Source: Auricularia sp. M13 (Eukaryota; Basidiomycota; Agaricomycetes; Auriculariales; Auriculariaceae). From it: a stretch of DNA of 64,000 nucleotides. The translations under genes were made by a program, and so were the position numbers. Below are positions 34,895 to 45,827 of the stretch, piece after piece (within the stretch, counting starts at the first letter, position 1; every line of letters starts with the position of its first letter). The DNA lies in assembly GCA_037042915.1 (NCBI GenBank), contig CM073201.1, positions 3,658,001 to 3,722,000 on the forward strand, written 5' to 3'. Below the pieces are notes generated by a model that saw only the letters and a list, made by a program, of their open reading frames with translations, was not told the DNA's origin and made no database searches.

Positions 34895-35229
34895 GTTCCG
34901 AAAGAGGCTTAAGGGAAATACCCATTCCGCCGGGGGCAAGGGCCGTAATAGTACTTGAATAGTATAAGACGTGGCTGCACGGCGCGCGCGGGCTCCTGTC
35001 GCCCCGGATGCGGCTCCCACAAGCTGTGCATTCGACGCGGGACGAGCTGTATGAAAGGACGAACGCGAGAGGGTCGCCCATCATGAACGGACGAACCTTC
35101 CCAGACGGTCTTCATCTTCTTCGTCGATGTGCAGTCTCATACGGCGTCAGTGTGACCCTTACAGGTGCCCATACGTCGACTGGAAGGCTTGGCCAAATGA
35201 TGGTTGTTGAGTGATGGTGGAGCGGCGAC

Positions 35230-35688
35230 TTGAGCGTGCTGGAGTTTACAGACCGCGCACTGGTGTCTGCGTTCCGGAGAGCGCAGGCGTGTGAAGGCCA
35301 GAACGCGCCGGGAACCTTACGGGGATCGAACGGGCGTGACAATCGTGGCAGGCAGGGGGACGCGAAAAGCAGCTGCCTGAGCAAGCTCTCTGTCTCTGCG
35401 TGCTATCCGCTCATCCTCTTCGATCTGGGCGAGAAGATCGGCATCGCCGTCCAGAGCTACAGCGAGACGGTAAGCCAGTTGGCGATCAGCGAGTTCTTGC
35501 CCATAGAGTGCGAAGGCCAGCTCTTCATCTGTGAGGCTGTTATCGGATCGCGCCTTGCCCATGCGCTGTTCAGCCACGTCTTCAGCGTCGTAGAGAGCCA
35601 AGGCCACTAATCGACGGTCAAGTGCGGCAATGTCAAAGTCGACGTCTCCGTCGTCGTCTTGCAGTCGAAAATCTTCAGAGGAGATCAT
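35230..35688 (-). pseudogene. RBR E3 ubiquitin ligase, truncated N-terminal part
   Basis: From ATG 35688 (MISSEDFRLQ) the minus strand reads an acidic, Ala/Leu-rich region: DIAALDRRLVALALYDAEDV, SLTDEELAFALYGQELADRQ, AQIEEDERIARRDRELAQAA. This is the composition and order seen before RING1 in basidiomycete RBR ligases. A RING-like start (RHQCAVCKLQHAQVA) lies just downstream at about 35295-35240. After that the sequence runs into the palindrome tandem repeats, so IBR and RING2 are missing. Normal role would be ubiquitin transfer through a RING2 cysteine. Confidence 0.45.
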
Positions 35689-36329
35689 GGAGGGTAGTCG
35701 ACCGTAACTTTGGCCGTTGTCCGCTACAGAACGTTTGTGCCACGCTGATCTGGAAGCAATGGCGGTCAGTTGGACTGAGATGAGATAGCTGCCTCTTTGC
35801 CTTAAAATGTTGCACGACCTGCCCATGAAGAGCACCAGCGGCTTCCCAACGAACTATGGTGCAATCTGGGGATTTCTGCCACTGGACAGCGTATTCTCCC
35901 ATAGCAAACAGCACGGTGCGCGTGTGATTGCGCGGGAGTTGTCCGGTCCAAGGTTGCCGGACGGACCCGTCACATACTCTTGCCCTCGTACTCCCATCCC
36001 CACGACCGCCGCCACTCGCGCCCATGGCCGCCGCGGGCTCGCCCATCCTTGCCTACGCTGTCCGAGCTACCAAAATGAGTATTGTGTGCATGCTGTATGT
36101 GTCGGCCTGTGTTCCCGCTTTCTGCGGTGCCAGTTGCTGATGCCCGTGCTTTCTGCTCAGTAGCGCCTATGTGTCCACGGCCCGTACACGCAGTTCGGAG
36201 CGCCGGGATGCACACTTCTCGACTGCCATCCTGCACTGCCGCTTGTGTCTCCCGGATTTACTTGCTCGGGGATCTTACTGCTGCTACTGTCCGTGCATCA
36301 TTGTTCAAGTATCGGCCAATCGCGTTCGG

Positions 36330-36475
36330 TCCCGATTAGTATCGTCGACGTCGACGCCGAGGGCCGTTGTAAGCCTCCAGCGTTCGGTCTACTCCAAGCT
36401 GGTGCTGACGTTGAATTTCTTCAGTGCTGCGGAATGTGTGGTCATACCAAAAGTGACCGCGCCGCGACGCTGGTT
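36330..36475 (+). pseudogene. RPS21: Ribosomal protein S21 fragment 2
   Basis: Reads S-V-P-I-S-I-V-D-V-D-A-E-G-R, followed by LLQAGADVEFLQ, which corresponds to the intron sequence of the better copy at 36867-37120. DNA-level, intron-containing copy, not a retrocopy. Confidence 0.55.
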
Positions 36476-36600
36476 GTCCAGGATCCTACTAGCTTCGAAC
36501 ATGCAATAGACCCTGCCGTTGTGCTTTGCCCACGCAATATTTGGGAAATGTGCAACGGCTGGGACTGCTATGGCCTTGTTGAGTTAGTCTTGAACCTCTT

Positions 36601-37120
36601 ATGTCCCTCGTCGCCGTTCCTTGCCACCACCACTGCCTCGCGGACCTCTTCCCGCCGCGCTGCTGCCGGCAAGAGTTCCCCGTCGAAATCGTGCGGCCCT
36701 TGCTGGCCGCCGTGCTGCTGCAGCGTTTCGAAGCCAATGTGACGGAGCTGCACACCCTGCGCGCGGTGTATTGCGTGAGCCCCGTGCCCCGGAAGTGCGC
36801 GGCGACGAGTGCGTCCAATGTTTTTCTATGAGCTGTGGTTTTGCTGATCATATATGGCCTCTGCAGACCGCCTTATCACGGCAAAGGACCACGCTTCGGT
36901 CCAAATCAGCATCGTCGACGTCGACGCCGAAGGCCGCGCGCTGCCGACCTCGACCTCGTTCGCCCTCTGCGGCCAGGTCCGCGCCATGGGCGAGAGCGAC
37001 GACTCGCTCAACCGCCTTGCCACCAAGGCCGGCCGTAAGCTGGATGCCTTCTGTCTACTCCAGCTGGTGCTGACGTTGATTTTTTCAGTCCTGCGCAATG
37101 TCTGGTCTTACCAGAAGTGA
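36601..37120 (+). pseudogene. RPS21: RBR (IBR) - ribosomal S21 chimera
   Basis: The first part reads DLFPPRCCRQEFPVEIVRPL then ELHTLRAVYC, typical of the IBR domain of fungal RBR ligases. It passes directly into V-P-R-K-C-A-A-T at 36784-36808, then a 58-bp intron, then 36867-37034 and 37089-37120. These read NRLITAKDHASVQISIVDVD, STSFALCGQVRAMGESDDSL, NRLATKAG and LLRNVWSYQK, ending TGA: the C-terminal three quarters of 40S protein S21 with correct splice sites. The S21 N-terminus (M-E-N-D type) is absent. The joint is at the shared Y-C/V-P-R-K region. Most likely a rearranged pseudogene; the working S21 gene must be elsewhere. Confidence 0.65.
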
Positions 37121-37149
37121 CCGCAACCCTGGAGCTCTACTCGGTTAGA

Positions 37150-37560
37150 ATATAAAATAGACCGCGTGCCGTTGTGCTTTGCCGCTGAGATATTTGCAAG
37201 ACGTGCGACGACTGAGCCAGCCTTGTTGAGTTCATGTTAAACCTGATCCCTCCCCCACCCCTGCCTACCTCTTCGAGGCATCCATGACGGACGGGTGGCT
37301 CTTCCCGCCGCGCTGCTGCCGGCATGAGTTCCCGGTCGAAAGCGTGCGGCCTTTGCTGGCCGCCACGCTGCTGCAGCGTTCGAAGCCAAGGACACGGAGC
37401 TGCGCACCCTGCGCCGGGTGTGCTTCCTCGGCGCGCAGACCGCGAGCCCGGCGCCGCGATCGCATGCAGCTCGCGTGCCCCGCCTGTGCGGCGGCTACGT
37501 GCTCGGTGTGCTCTGCAAGCGCTGCCGTAACAATCCCATGTCTCTAAGCATCCATATGCA
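37150..37560 (+). pseudogene. Second RBR/IBR fragment
   Basis: Reads LCFAAEIFARRATTEPALL, an intron-like gap, then FPPRCCRHEFPVESVRPLLA, LRTLRRVCFLGAQ. Same IBR family as the preceding chimera; it shares its leading sequence with 33190-33283 and 61816-61909. Degenerate, no RING domains. Confidence 0.5.
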
Positions 37561-37619
37561 TATGATATAATTCTGTGCTCTACGTATTGCCGACCTTGGA
37601 ATACATACGCGCTTCTGAG

Positions 37620-38738
37620 TCAAACCATCTCCCCGGGATCCAGTGCCCTCGCCTCCTCTGAGCCTTCCTGCGATTCGGCGTCCATGTCTCTGAGGTCCGC
37701 GTCCATGGGAACCGAAGGGCCGACGAGCAGGCTGTTGATGTCCTCGTCGTCGTTGGACAACATGAGCTGCGAGATCGTGCTGTCGTCGTCGTCGTCGTCG
37801 CGCCGCGAGCTCGAGGCGCCATCCTCGCTCTCGCTCTCGCTGTCGGGCCGCTCCGCGCTCTGCATCTTGATGGAGTTCGGACGACTGCGAGTCCGTATGA
37901 AGATAACGTCTGGCTCGGCCGGCGCCACCGGGAGCCCGAAGAGGTCCTGCTGCGAGGGTGCGCGCGAGAGCGCGGGCTGCGAGTGCGTGCGGACGTAGTA
38001 CTTGAGCTTCGGCTGGCGCACGGTGGCGGGCGGGGCGACCACTGGGGGCGGGCCGCCCATCGACATCCTGGATCTCGGTCGCGGCGGCCTGATGGGCTCT
38101 TCGTCGCGGTCCAGCGATAGCGAGCGCGCCCAGGGCGAGGACGGCAAGGAGCGCGAGCCCGCCTGCCGGCGTGCGTTCGGCGCGTGGCGCGGGCTGTCAT
38201 GCATAACGGGAGCTGCGAGCAGGGACGTCGCCGCGCCGAGCGCGGACAGCAGAACGGAATCCGGATCGCGTGGCGCATTATGAGTTGACAGCGACCGCGG
38301 TTTGAACACCGGGTTTGTGGATGCGGCACCAGGGAAGACGTCGTTTGTGGACGAGCGGCGGAGAGGTGGCAGGCGCTCCGTGGATGCATTGGACCGCTCG
38401 TCGAGGAGGCTCAAGGTAGACACCATTCTGCTTTTCGTGCGTCCACGCGAAAATGAGGGCCGCTGCGTGTACGACGAATGTGTGATGGAGGAAAGGGACG
38501 ATTGCGAGGAGCTGGGTCTAACTCTCCTCTTTCCATGGGGTCTTCCCCTGGGCGTCGCGTCGTTGTATGGCTGTCTGCGACCGGCGGTAACGGTCTGGAC
38601 GGGTGCTATTTCGGGCGAGTCCAAAGCATACGGCAACGCATCCTGCCCGATAGGCCACCTGGCATTCGGAACAGCATTCCCCCTCCAAAAAATGTATGGC
38701 ATGTATTGGTACTCATACCAACACCAAGGATTGCACAT
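37620..38738 (-). CDS. Hypothetical intrinsically disordered protein (about 360-372 aa)
   Basis: Open frame on the minus strand ending at 37620. The first residues (MCNPWCWYEYQYMPYIFWRG) look atypical, so the true start may be at a later Met or after an intron. The body is Ser/Pro/Arg-rich (RVRPSSSQSSLSSITHSSYT, RPPRPRSRMSMGGPPPVV) with the island SVLLSALGAATSLLAAP and a KLKYYVRTHSQPALSRAPS motif. The tail is strongly acidic (RRDDDDDDST, SNDDEDINSLL). Aspartates are encoded by a (GAC)n-type run near 37787-37801. No known domain. Probably a regulatory or scaffold protein, by composition only. Confidence 0.6.
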   Translation of the reverse strand: MCNPWCWYEYQYMPYIFWRGNAVPNARWPIGQDALPYALDSPEIAPVQTVTAGRRQPYNDATPRGRPHGKRRVRPSSSQSSLSSITHSSYTQRPSFSRGRTKSRMVSTLSLLDERSNASTERLPPLRRSSTNDVFPGAASTNPVFKPRSLSTHNAPRDPDSVLLSALGAATSLLAAPVMHDSPRHAPNARRQAGSRSLPSSPWARSLSLDRDEEPIRPPRPRSRMSMGGPPPVVAPPATVRQPKLKYYVRTHSQPALSRAPSQQDLFGLPVAPAEPDVIFIRTRSRPNSIKMQSAERPDSESESEDGASSSRRDDDDDDSTISQLMLSNDDEDINSLLVGPSVPMDADLRDMDAESQEGSEEARALDPGEMV

Positions 38739-38958
38739 TTGTTGATAGATGGCTAATTTTGGGCATGGTGCTCAGCGAGCTGTCGCAGACGATGACGCAG
38801 GAGGCAAATGCGGTCATCTACGACCTTTCCAGTGAGGAGCTGTCTGGAGTCTCCCGGCTAAGTTCATTCCAGGTCCGATGTCGAAAATCGAAGTTACGTG
38901 GGCAAAACCTCCGCCCGATATTGCCTTATAATACAGGCGTGATTGCATATCTTGCCTA

Positions 38959-40803
38959 CTAACTGCAGGAATACCATGAATCTCTCCACGCTTCATGAAT
39001 CTCTCCACGCTGAGAAGAAACTGCAACAGGGTTTCCACGCTGCGAAGAACTGCAACAGAAGTATTGGCGCCAGGGCTCAACATTTCGGCTAAACATCAAG
39101 AGACGTCGAAAGGGGTTTACAAATGAACATGCCTGATAGATATCTGGAACGCTGGTCTCGCCGGGCTCAAAGACACCACCTGCGGTGTTTCTAAACCAGT
39201 CGGGCGGCCTTTCCTGCAATACCCGCACAGAAGCATCGGGAGAGAAAAAAACGAATGAAATACGACCAGGTGTGATTTCATCGCCGATGTGATAATCGTG
39301 GGGAGTCCAGTCGTCGACGAAATGCCAGAGTGCTGCTGATCGAAAAATGATGATGTCACCAGGCCTATAGCTGCATAAACAGATCAGTAGAGAGGCGTAA
39401 ACATAGGACATGGTTCTCACGCAAGCTTCAAACCAAGGTCTGGAAGGTAGAATGCACCACCGTCATAGTAGCCACCGTTGAGCAATAGGCACCATTTCCG
39501 ATCCAGAGTATCCCTGTGACAGCGGCTCTGGCACTTCCAGACAATGACCTGTGCAAGAAAAGGCCCCATATCCCCGTCGATGACATTGCCTGCAAGGTAT
39601 GATGCCTCGTATAGCCTAAAGTCTTCCTCAGGGACTGCGGCCTGAAATGTCTTGCGTAGCCATGCGCGCTGAAGAACTGTGTTTTTGAAGTACGCGTCCA
39701 CGCACATCTTCTTGTGGCAGTTTCCGAACCCAATCATCTCTTTCGAGACAAATAACCGTTCCTAGTGCTGGTTAAAATTTCGCAGATGGGAAATTATATC
39801 ACGCACAGTTTCTCGGTGACCACTCATGTGCCAAGCATGAATCAGGTGCAACGTCGTGACATTCTCGTGGAACCGAATCCACAGATCGGAGCGGACGAAA
39901 TGGTCGTTGGACTGAGCCTTCCGCAAAGCTTGCAGAATGTCTACAGTCTCCGCACATAGTGAATAGCGCATGTACGGGCCAGAGCCACCACCATGGCGTG
40001 AGCTGTCGTCAACCTTTGCCCAGGTAGTGGGCGCAAGACTAGCTACGAGCAGCTGCGTCTTGGCCAAGAAATCGTCTAAAAGCTCAGGCTATTCGCCGTT
40101 AAGTTAAGTGTGAAATGACACCGATGAATAAATATGACATACAATAAGACCATGAACACCATCCTCCTGAAGACACCTCGCATATACCTCTTCGAAGATT
40201 TGATCATCGCTCTTACCCGCGCTCTCAGATTGAGCCTGGGCAATAAGTGATTCCAGTAGATCGCGATCCGCGGCAAAATAAGAGACTAATCGCTCGCCGT
40301 TCTTGTCGTTCCATTTGCCTGACCAGCAGGTTGCAGGAAGATCGCGCATAGATGCGATCTTGTCCTCGGCCTTCTGACGCTCTGAGTCCGTTGCCGGTCG
40401 GGCCGCTAACTGCTGGACGTCCACATCCGCAGTGAACTCGGCTATGAAGGTTATTCGAGTGTATTCATACCAAAGGCACACTCACGAGCACTCTCCACCC
40501 AATTGCAAAGTCTGCGGTCCTGCTGGAAGGTGCGCCAGCGCTCGTTGGTGCGACTCATCGACCTTTTCTTCTCGTGGCCTACGGCAGGCTTTGGTAAGTC
40601 ATTCTTGGGGGGTGGGGCCTATTAAAAAATGAGGTCATCGAAAAGTGGCCCGGGAGAAAGAATTGCACCTTGGGCAAGGCAGCAGTTTGGTCCTCGTTCT
40701 CAGGTAAATCATCATCGACAGCGGCGTTGTATTTGAGGCTTCCATTGAACCCGACCTCTACCGGGACACAGATATTGCGTGGCCTAGTGGAATGATAGGC
40801 CAT
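38959..40803 (-). CDS. TET/JBP-like 2-oxoglutarate/Fe(II)-dependent dioxygenase
   Basis: Six minus-strand exons join in phase to 526 residues: 40803-40669, 40618-40486, 40441-40151, 40075-39807, 39761-39421 and 39370-38959. The last two form a double-stranded beta-helix core. The iron ligands are H358-R-D360 in QSRCHRDTLDRKW and H406 in RSAALWHFVDDW. The 2OG-binding Arg is R426 in T-P-G-R-I-S-F-V-F-F. GGYYDGGAFYLPDLGL and YRPGDIIIF are in the spacing typical of fungal TET/JBP and related 2OG oxygenases. Such enzymes oxidise 5-methylpyrimidines in DNA; a protein or RNA substrate is possible. The N-terminal half is unique. An in-frame TAG at 39762 lies in a 45-bp intron with a gtgcgt donor. The extreme C-terminus contains a short repeat (QRGNPVAVSSQRGE). 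Confidence 0.68.
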
Positions 40804-41850
40804 GGCTCGCCTCGTGTTCCTATACTCGATCGGAGAATGTTTTGCAGAACGCTGCAGGGCTATCAGTAGTGGCTACTACCAACGATTTCGAGCTTACACC
40901 ATCAGGAGACGTCTTCAAGTCTCTTAGGCAGATTCGCACCCTACAAGTAGCGGCCGCTGGGCGAGTGTGACGAATGTCACAGCATTTTTGAGTCTCGGTT
41001 GGCGACCTCAAAATAATTTCTTTATCCAGGACAACAGTCGGACTACGAGAGGGTCAATGAAGGTAAGCGGAGCTCAGATATTACTGACGCCTTGGGTGTT
41101 GCTTTCACAGGCTGCTTCGAACGAGTGAACTGGAGACTATCAGAGGTTCGTTTAGCCGGATGTCTTGGAGCTCTACCTGACCGTCTTTGTGATGCGCAGG
41201 ACCAATGCTCTGGCGGCGTATCTGCCGGGATTCGCTTTTTTCACGTTGGCGTCGAATGCGTCGTGGACTCCCGGCGGGGGAACTGGCTCGCAACATGTCT
41301 CGGGAATATTTTTTGCGCGCCGCTGCAATTGAATGCAGCGGCAAACCCCGATGTGCCTCTATATTGTTGGCTACCATATCCGATTTGCGACCATAGGTTC
41401 CCGTCGTGCGGATTATCCGCCAGGGGAGCTGAGCTCTGGATTATCTAGGCTCAGTCTTTCAACCACCAGCCGACACTTACCGTATCCGATTTGCGACCAT
41501 AGGTCCCCGCCGTGCGGATTATCCGCCAGGGGCGCTGAGCTCTGGATTATCCAGGCTTAGTCTTACATCCAAGCGCCTACATTCGACGGATTCTGGAAGG
41601 TCGATCATCGAAGTCATCAAGGCTTTTCTAGTTCTGGCCAGCTTTCATATCTTCCCTCTTTGACAAGTGGTGCTTCGCTCACTCCTTGGTAATTTAGGTT
41701 GGGGTACACTTGAAGCCATGCATGATCTCGAACGGCCGGTTAGGCTTTCTTGGATTCGGATTCGCTAGGTACACTTCCTTAGTTTCTCGGCGGAGTTCAA
41801 ACTTTCCTTCACGTCCACAAAAGGCGCAAAATAACGACCGCGGCGGCGCA
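40804..41850. other. Divergent intergenic region with a protein remnant and a tandem repeat
   Basis: About 1 kb between divergent genes. At 41180-41337 the plus strand reads VMRRTNALAAYLPGFAFFTL then ASNASWTPGGGTGS, a protein-like remnant of unknown family. A 106-bp tandem duplication starting TATCCGATTTGCGACCATAG lies at 41377-41567. The rest serves as promoter space. Confidence 0.35.
41377..41567. repeat. 106-bp tandem duplication
   Basis: TATCCGATTTGCGACCATAG begins at 41377 and 41483; both copies contain GTGCGGATTATCCGCCAGGG, itself partly palindromic. Confidence 0.75.
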
Positions 41851-44800
41851 ATGACCAACAACCCACCAAATGTTGTGGACGTTGATACCATGTCATTGAT
41901 GATCACCCGGGTCACCCAGATGACAGATGCTCGAGGCTTGTGCAAGCATTGGAAGGTGGGTCGGTTCTACATTTTGCTGGGATGCCTGACGACGCATTGG
42001 CAGCCATTGCTTGCAGAGGAAGGCTTAAAAATAATCCCCACGTCACGCCTCGCTCCACAGGAGGCATCCGAAGTTTATGACGTGTAGCCCTAGTTTTTTT
42101 TCTTCTGCAAGGTTGCATAAACTGAAATTCTAGCTTAGGCTTTGCGCCTTTTCAAGGCTGAAGGTCTCTCCAGCACACTTGACATGGCCTCCTCCGACAG
42201 GCTTCTCGAGGTTGCGCAATCCGGCCGTCGGCTGCTGGTTCAACGCCCTCGTCCAATGCTTGTCGGCTTGTGTGCCCCTGAGAGTCGGCCTGCATGAGCT
42301 CAAGGAAGAAGACAGGATGGCAAGAAATATAACGTGCCTAATTGACCGCAGCATCCCGCTGCACGATGCACTCGTGCTTGACTGGCCGCCTCCAGAGGCC
42401 TTTTTGCACAGTTGTGGCCTTGGTACGCTGCTCTGGCTGAAGGCGGTTCGCTCATCTTAGCCTTTCAAGGCCGAATCCACCAGATGCTAGGAAGCAACCA
42501 GCAGCAGGACGTGCGGGAGGCCTTTGAGGTCTTTTCGGAGCTCTGAGGTCCGCAGAGAATCTCCGTTGCCTTCTTTGTTACTCACGTCTCGCAGAAAATG
42601 CGGCGCGGAGGAATCCACACCTGCTTCTATGTTCGAGGCCCAATACATAGAAGCTGAGATATGTGGACAGAAACATGTTGCCGCCCTGTCGACCGTAAAG
42701 GAAACGCTGTTCACGATCCAAGTACGTCGTGCAACGCCATTCAACGATTTGGACGCCACCGTCCTCGACATGGGCGAAAGTTGTTCCGTTGCGTAAGTTC
42801 AATATACCATCTAATGAGTTCCATTGATGGGCACACTCTCAGAAACTGCGGCGGGCCGAAATACAAGATACGCCTGGTGTCGAAGCCTCCCCAAATCCTC
42901 GTCATAGATGTGATTCGCAACGTCGGGAACAGGAAAGACTCCTCGCAACTGGAATTCATCTCTGATCTCGATAACATCATAATCCCCTCGGTAAGCATGT
43001 CCCGTATCTGCCACCGTGGTCTCTGAGCTGGTTAGGTGGACGGACACTACCGGGCATTTGCTGTTGCAAATCATGCTGGCCCAACGGTGGCCGCAGGACA
43101 CTGGACTGCACACGTTCACAAAGGTCCAGATTGGATTCTCCTGGATGACGCAGAGCGTGCCAAGGCCGTACAGCCTGCCAAGGTCCTCAAGGATGCAGGC
43201 ATGTTGTTCTGCATAGCTGACAGAACGGTGAGGCCAAATATGTTCTTCCTAGCAAATGCTGACCGATTCAGGCCTTGGACAGTCGGATTCCCGCACTTGC
43301 TGAACTGAGCCTCCCAAATCAGAAGTCAACCAGGAAGCGACCTAGGCGCGTTTCGGAAATAACAGCTGACCCAGCCCTTCAACTTGGTAATCGCGGTTCC
43401 AATCATCATCTGCCATCTAACAGGCTTCAGGATTGAGAGAACTGGATGATATACAAGCAAAAGAAAAATCTAGAACGACGGCGTTGCGTAAAGATCAAGC
43501 GGCAGGTAATCCACTATTGCGTCCTCGTTGTCGCTAGCTGATAATTGTCCAAATTTCAGTGCTCATCCAGCTGCGAACACATCGGCAAGTCACCGTACAG
43601 GTCTCTCCCGGCTTAAACGTTGCAAAAAGTAAGGAATAGACCATACTAGCAGAATTCCAAACGTCTGAAAGACCACAGTTTTACCCGAGAATCACGGTTT
43701 CACACGTGTTATTTTCGTACACGATTCGGCTGAAGGTCTACTGGCGCCTCCTGGCGGAATGCACAACATGCTAGACTGGGAGATCCTGAGATTCAAGAGG
43801 GAAATGGGCGATTACTGCTTTGTGTTGGACCGCACAGTGGAGCGCCCGTTGAACCCTCTCATCATTTCCACACTGGGCGAAAGCTTCAGAATCGATGTGG
43901 TCACAGGCCCTACGAACGAACCATCGTTGAATTTCGAGGCGTTCATATGTCCCCAGACAATATCGCCTGTACGACTGCCCTTCACTGGGATTAGCTCCAT
44001 CCTCTCTGGGCTCCAAAAAATCGTTGAAGCAGGGAACCGTGGACCTATTCTTGTTGTCGCAGAGAGTGAGTGATATTGACCTATGTTTCCGCTGCGCAGA
44101 ATTCAGTCTTTGACAGATTGGCCCATGGTTGTCATTTTAAGCCAATACGTGGAACGGCTGTATTTTCGCGATATGGGCCTCAGATTCTTATTGCCGTCCG
44201 CTACTATGATGGAGGTCGACAAAGGAAAAGGCCAAATCTGCATACTGGCCACTGCCTCCACATTGTCCTTTCACCAGTTCGAGCTCCCGGAAGTGGCGCA
44301 CGTGATAGCACCAGATGGCTTCCTGAGCCCTTTTTGCATTAAGGTGCGCTTCTCGTGTGACCATTGGGCCGCTTGTGATTGAACGTGCAGTCGAACGGCA
44401 CCCTGCATGCGTATTCCCGAGAAGCACCTGTAGACTCTGACTTCATTCCTTCGGCTTTTCTGCTTGAAGCAGCCGATCTGTGCAGGGATCAGCCCCTTTC
44501 TCAAGTTATCTCGACAATGGCACCTACTTCAGCCTGTGGGTTCTGTGGTCTCACTGGGATGAGATCGCTCATCACAAACCTAGGGCTACATGCCGCCGAA
44601 GAATACATCAAATGGCAGGGGAGCCGGGCTAAGGTTGACACACCATTTATATGCTTTCCACCGGAACTTTCGGCCGCCTATAACGCTTTACGACGACGTT
44701 CGCCCGGGCCGCGGGAACTCGGACTCTACATTCTTTCGCTCAAAGCATCGTTCTCTGCATTACAGTCCTGGGCGACTGTCCCGGCGTGCATGGGCATGTT

Positions 44801-45381
44801 TGAGATCGTTGACACATACTGTCTCCGGAACGTCCTTGCCCGTGAGGCCCTACTGAAGGAAACTCTGGCGCTAGCCAAGAGTCTTTATCGCTTTCTTGCA
44901 AACGACACGAGGAACGGAGTGAGACAGCAGGGTCCGGCAGAAAGGCTGATCAAGAAGGAGGATATGCTTACGGTTTTCGAAGACCTCTTGCCCATACATA
45001 CGAAGATGTACGACGGCATGCTCGTAGTGAATTCGGACGGAAATCCGTGGCAATGGGTAACGTCTCACAGCTTGAAGGTTGGAATTGTTTCTTCAATTAC
45101 AGCACGCGTTGATGACGCTCGGCAGCCTGTTGTCCTGGATGGTCTGGATGCGCCCAAGAGAGTCACCGATCATATGATGATATTTGGACTGGTGAGCCAA
45201 CGACAAACATCCGCGATATGTAGCTCATCGAATCTCAGTATCAGTCTCATGGAGTTGCCAGAGCATTTGCACCCATACCCTGTGCCCCTCGGCGTTGATA
45301 CAGATTCCCGCCACGGGTGGCTATCTTGTCTTTGGCGGAATTTCAGCACCAACAGATGAGTGTTGCGTTGTCGGTGGATAG
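41851..45381 (+). CDS. USP-type deubiquitinase domain fused to a large unknown domain
   Basis: Fourteen exons can be joined in phase to about 920 residues: 41851-41955, 42004-42081, 42134-42422, 42461-42528, 42611-42792, 42843-42990, 43036-43227, 43323-43386, 43431-43505, 43560-43628, 43679-44065, 44117-44343, 44391-45191, 45304-45381. Residues 79-350 form a peptidase C19 (USP) domain: Cys box GFSRLRNPAVGCWFNALVQC (C95), QQQDVREAFE, PPQILVIDVIRN and His box AAGHWTAHVH (H312) with D327/D328. A basic linker (RKRPRR) and about 550 residues of no known family follow (ENHGFTRVIFVHDSAEG, LGLYILSLKASFSALQSWA). USPs cleave ubiquitin isopeptide bonds. The junction 42529-42610 is least certain; a longer exon would hit a TGA at 42541. 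Stopping at 43447 is an alternative. A degenerate paralogue of the C-terminal region lies at 62333-63138. Confidence 0.62.
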
Positions 45382-45583
45382 TCAGGCAGATGTGCTGGTT
45401 CTAGTCATTACCACGCCTTTGATATATTCATGCTACAATGGCTAATTTTGGCTGTGTTGTTACATACAACGAGAAAAGGTCAGTTAAACGCTCGGCACAT
45501 ACTTTATATCATACCCCAAGGATATTTCTTAGGCAAAGAGGACGACAGTATCGTTGGCAATATGCTGGAGAAAGACTCGGAGT

Positions 45584-45621
45584 TTGCCGACGCAGACGCC
45601 AGCTGGTGTTTGCTTCGGCGT
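45584..45621. repeat. Dispersed palindrome, copy 3 (imperfect)
   Basis: Left arm TTGCCGACGCAGACGCCAG, right arm with several changes (CTGGTGTTTGCTTCGGCG), centred at 45602/45603, about 210 bp upstream of the next gene start. Confidence 0.75.
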
Positions 45622-45827
45622 TTGCGGCGGTTTCCGCCGAGGCGCTAGTTCCGGCCCATCCCTTTTGATCCGGCTTGGCTGCACATGGGCAAGGAATATT
45701 CCGCAGAAATTTTAGGAAAAGAACGTATCGGCCTTCAGCGTGTCGTGGTGCACTGGATGTGATGACACAGTAGGAACGCGGGTGCCGGACCGTCGGCGTT
45801 TGAATACTCTTTCCTCCCTCCGCGACC

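Larger units (their letters stand above)
34574..35030. repeat. Tandem duplication (period 215 bp), each copy with a palindrome
   Basis: TTGAAAGGGCCTATTTAT starts at 34586 and again at 34801. Both copies carry the 38-bp palindrome and the sequence GGGGGCAAGGGCCGTAATAG. Copy 2 has about 27 extra bases after the palindrome (near 34906-34932). Confidence 0.8.

Noticed and set aside
39762-39764. In-frame TAG in the TET/JBP-like gene, possible nonsense mutation
   Set aside because: It falls inside a 45-bp segment with a consensus gtgcgt donor and ctag acceptor; removing it keeps the frame.
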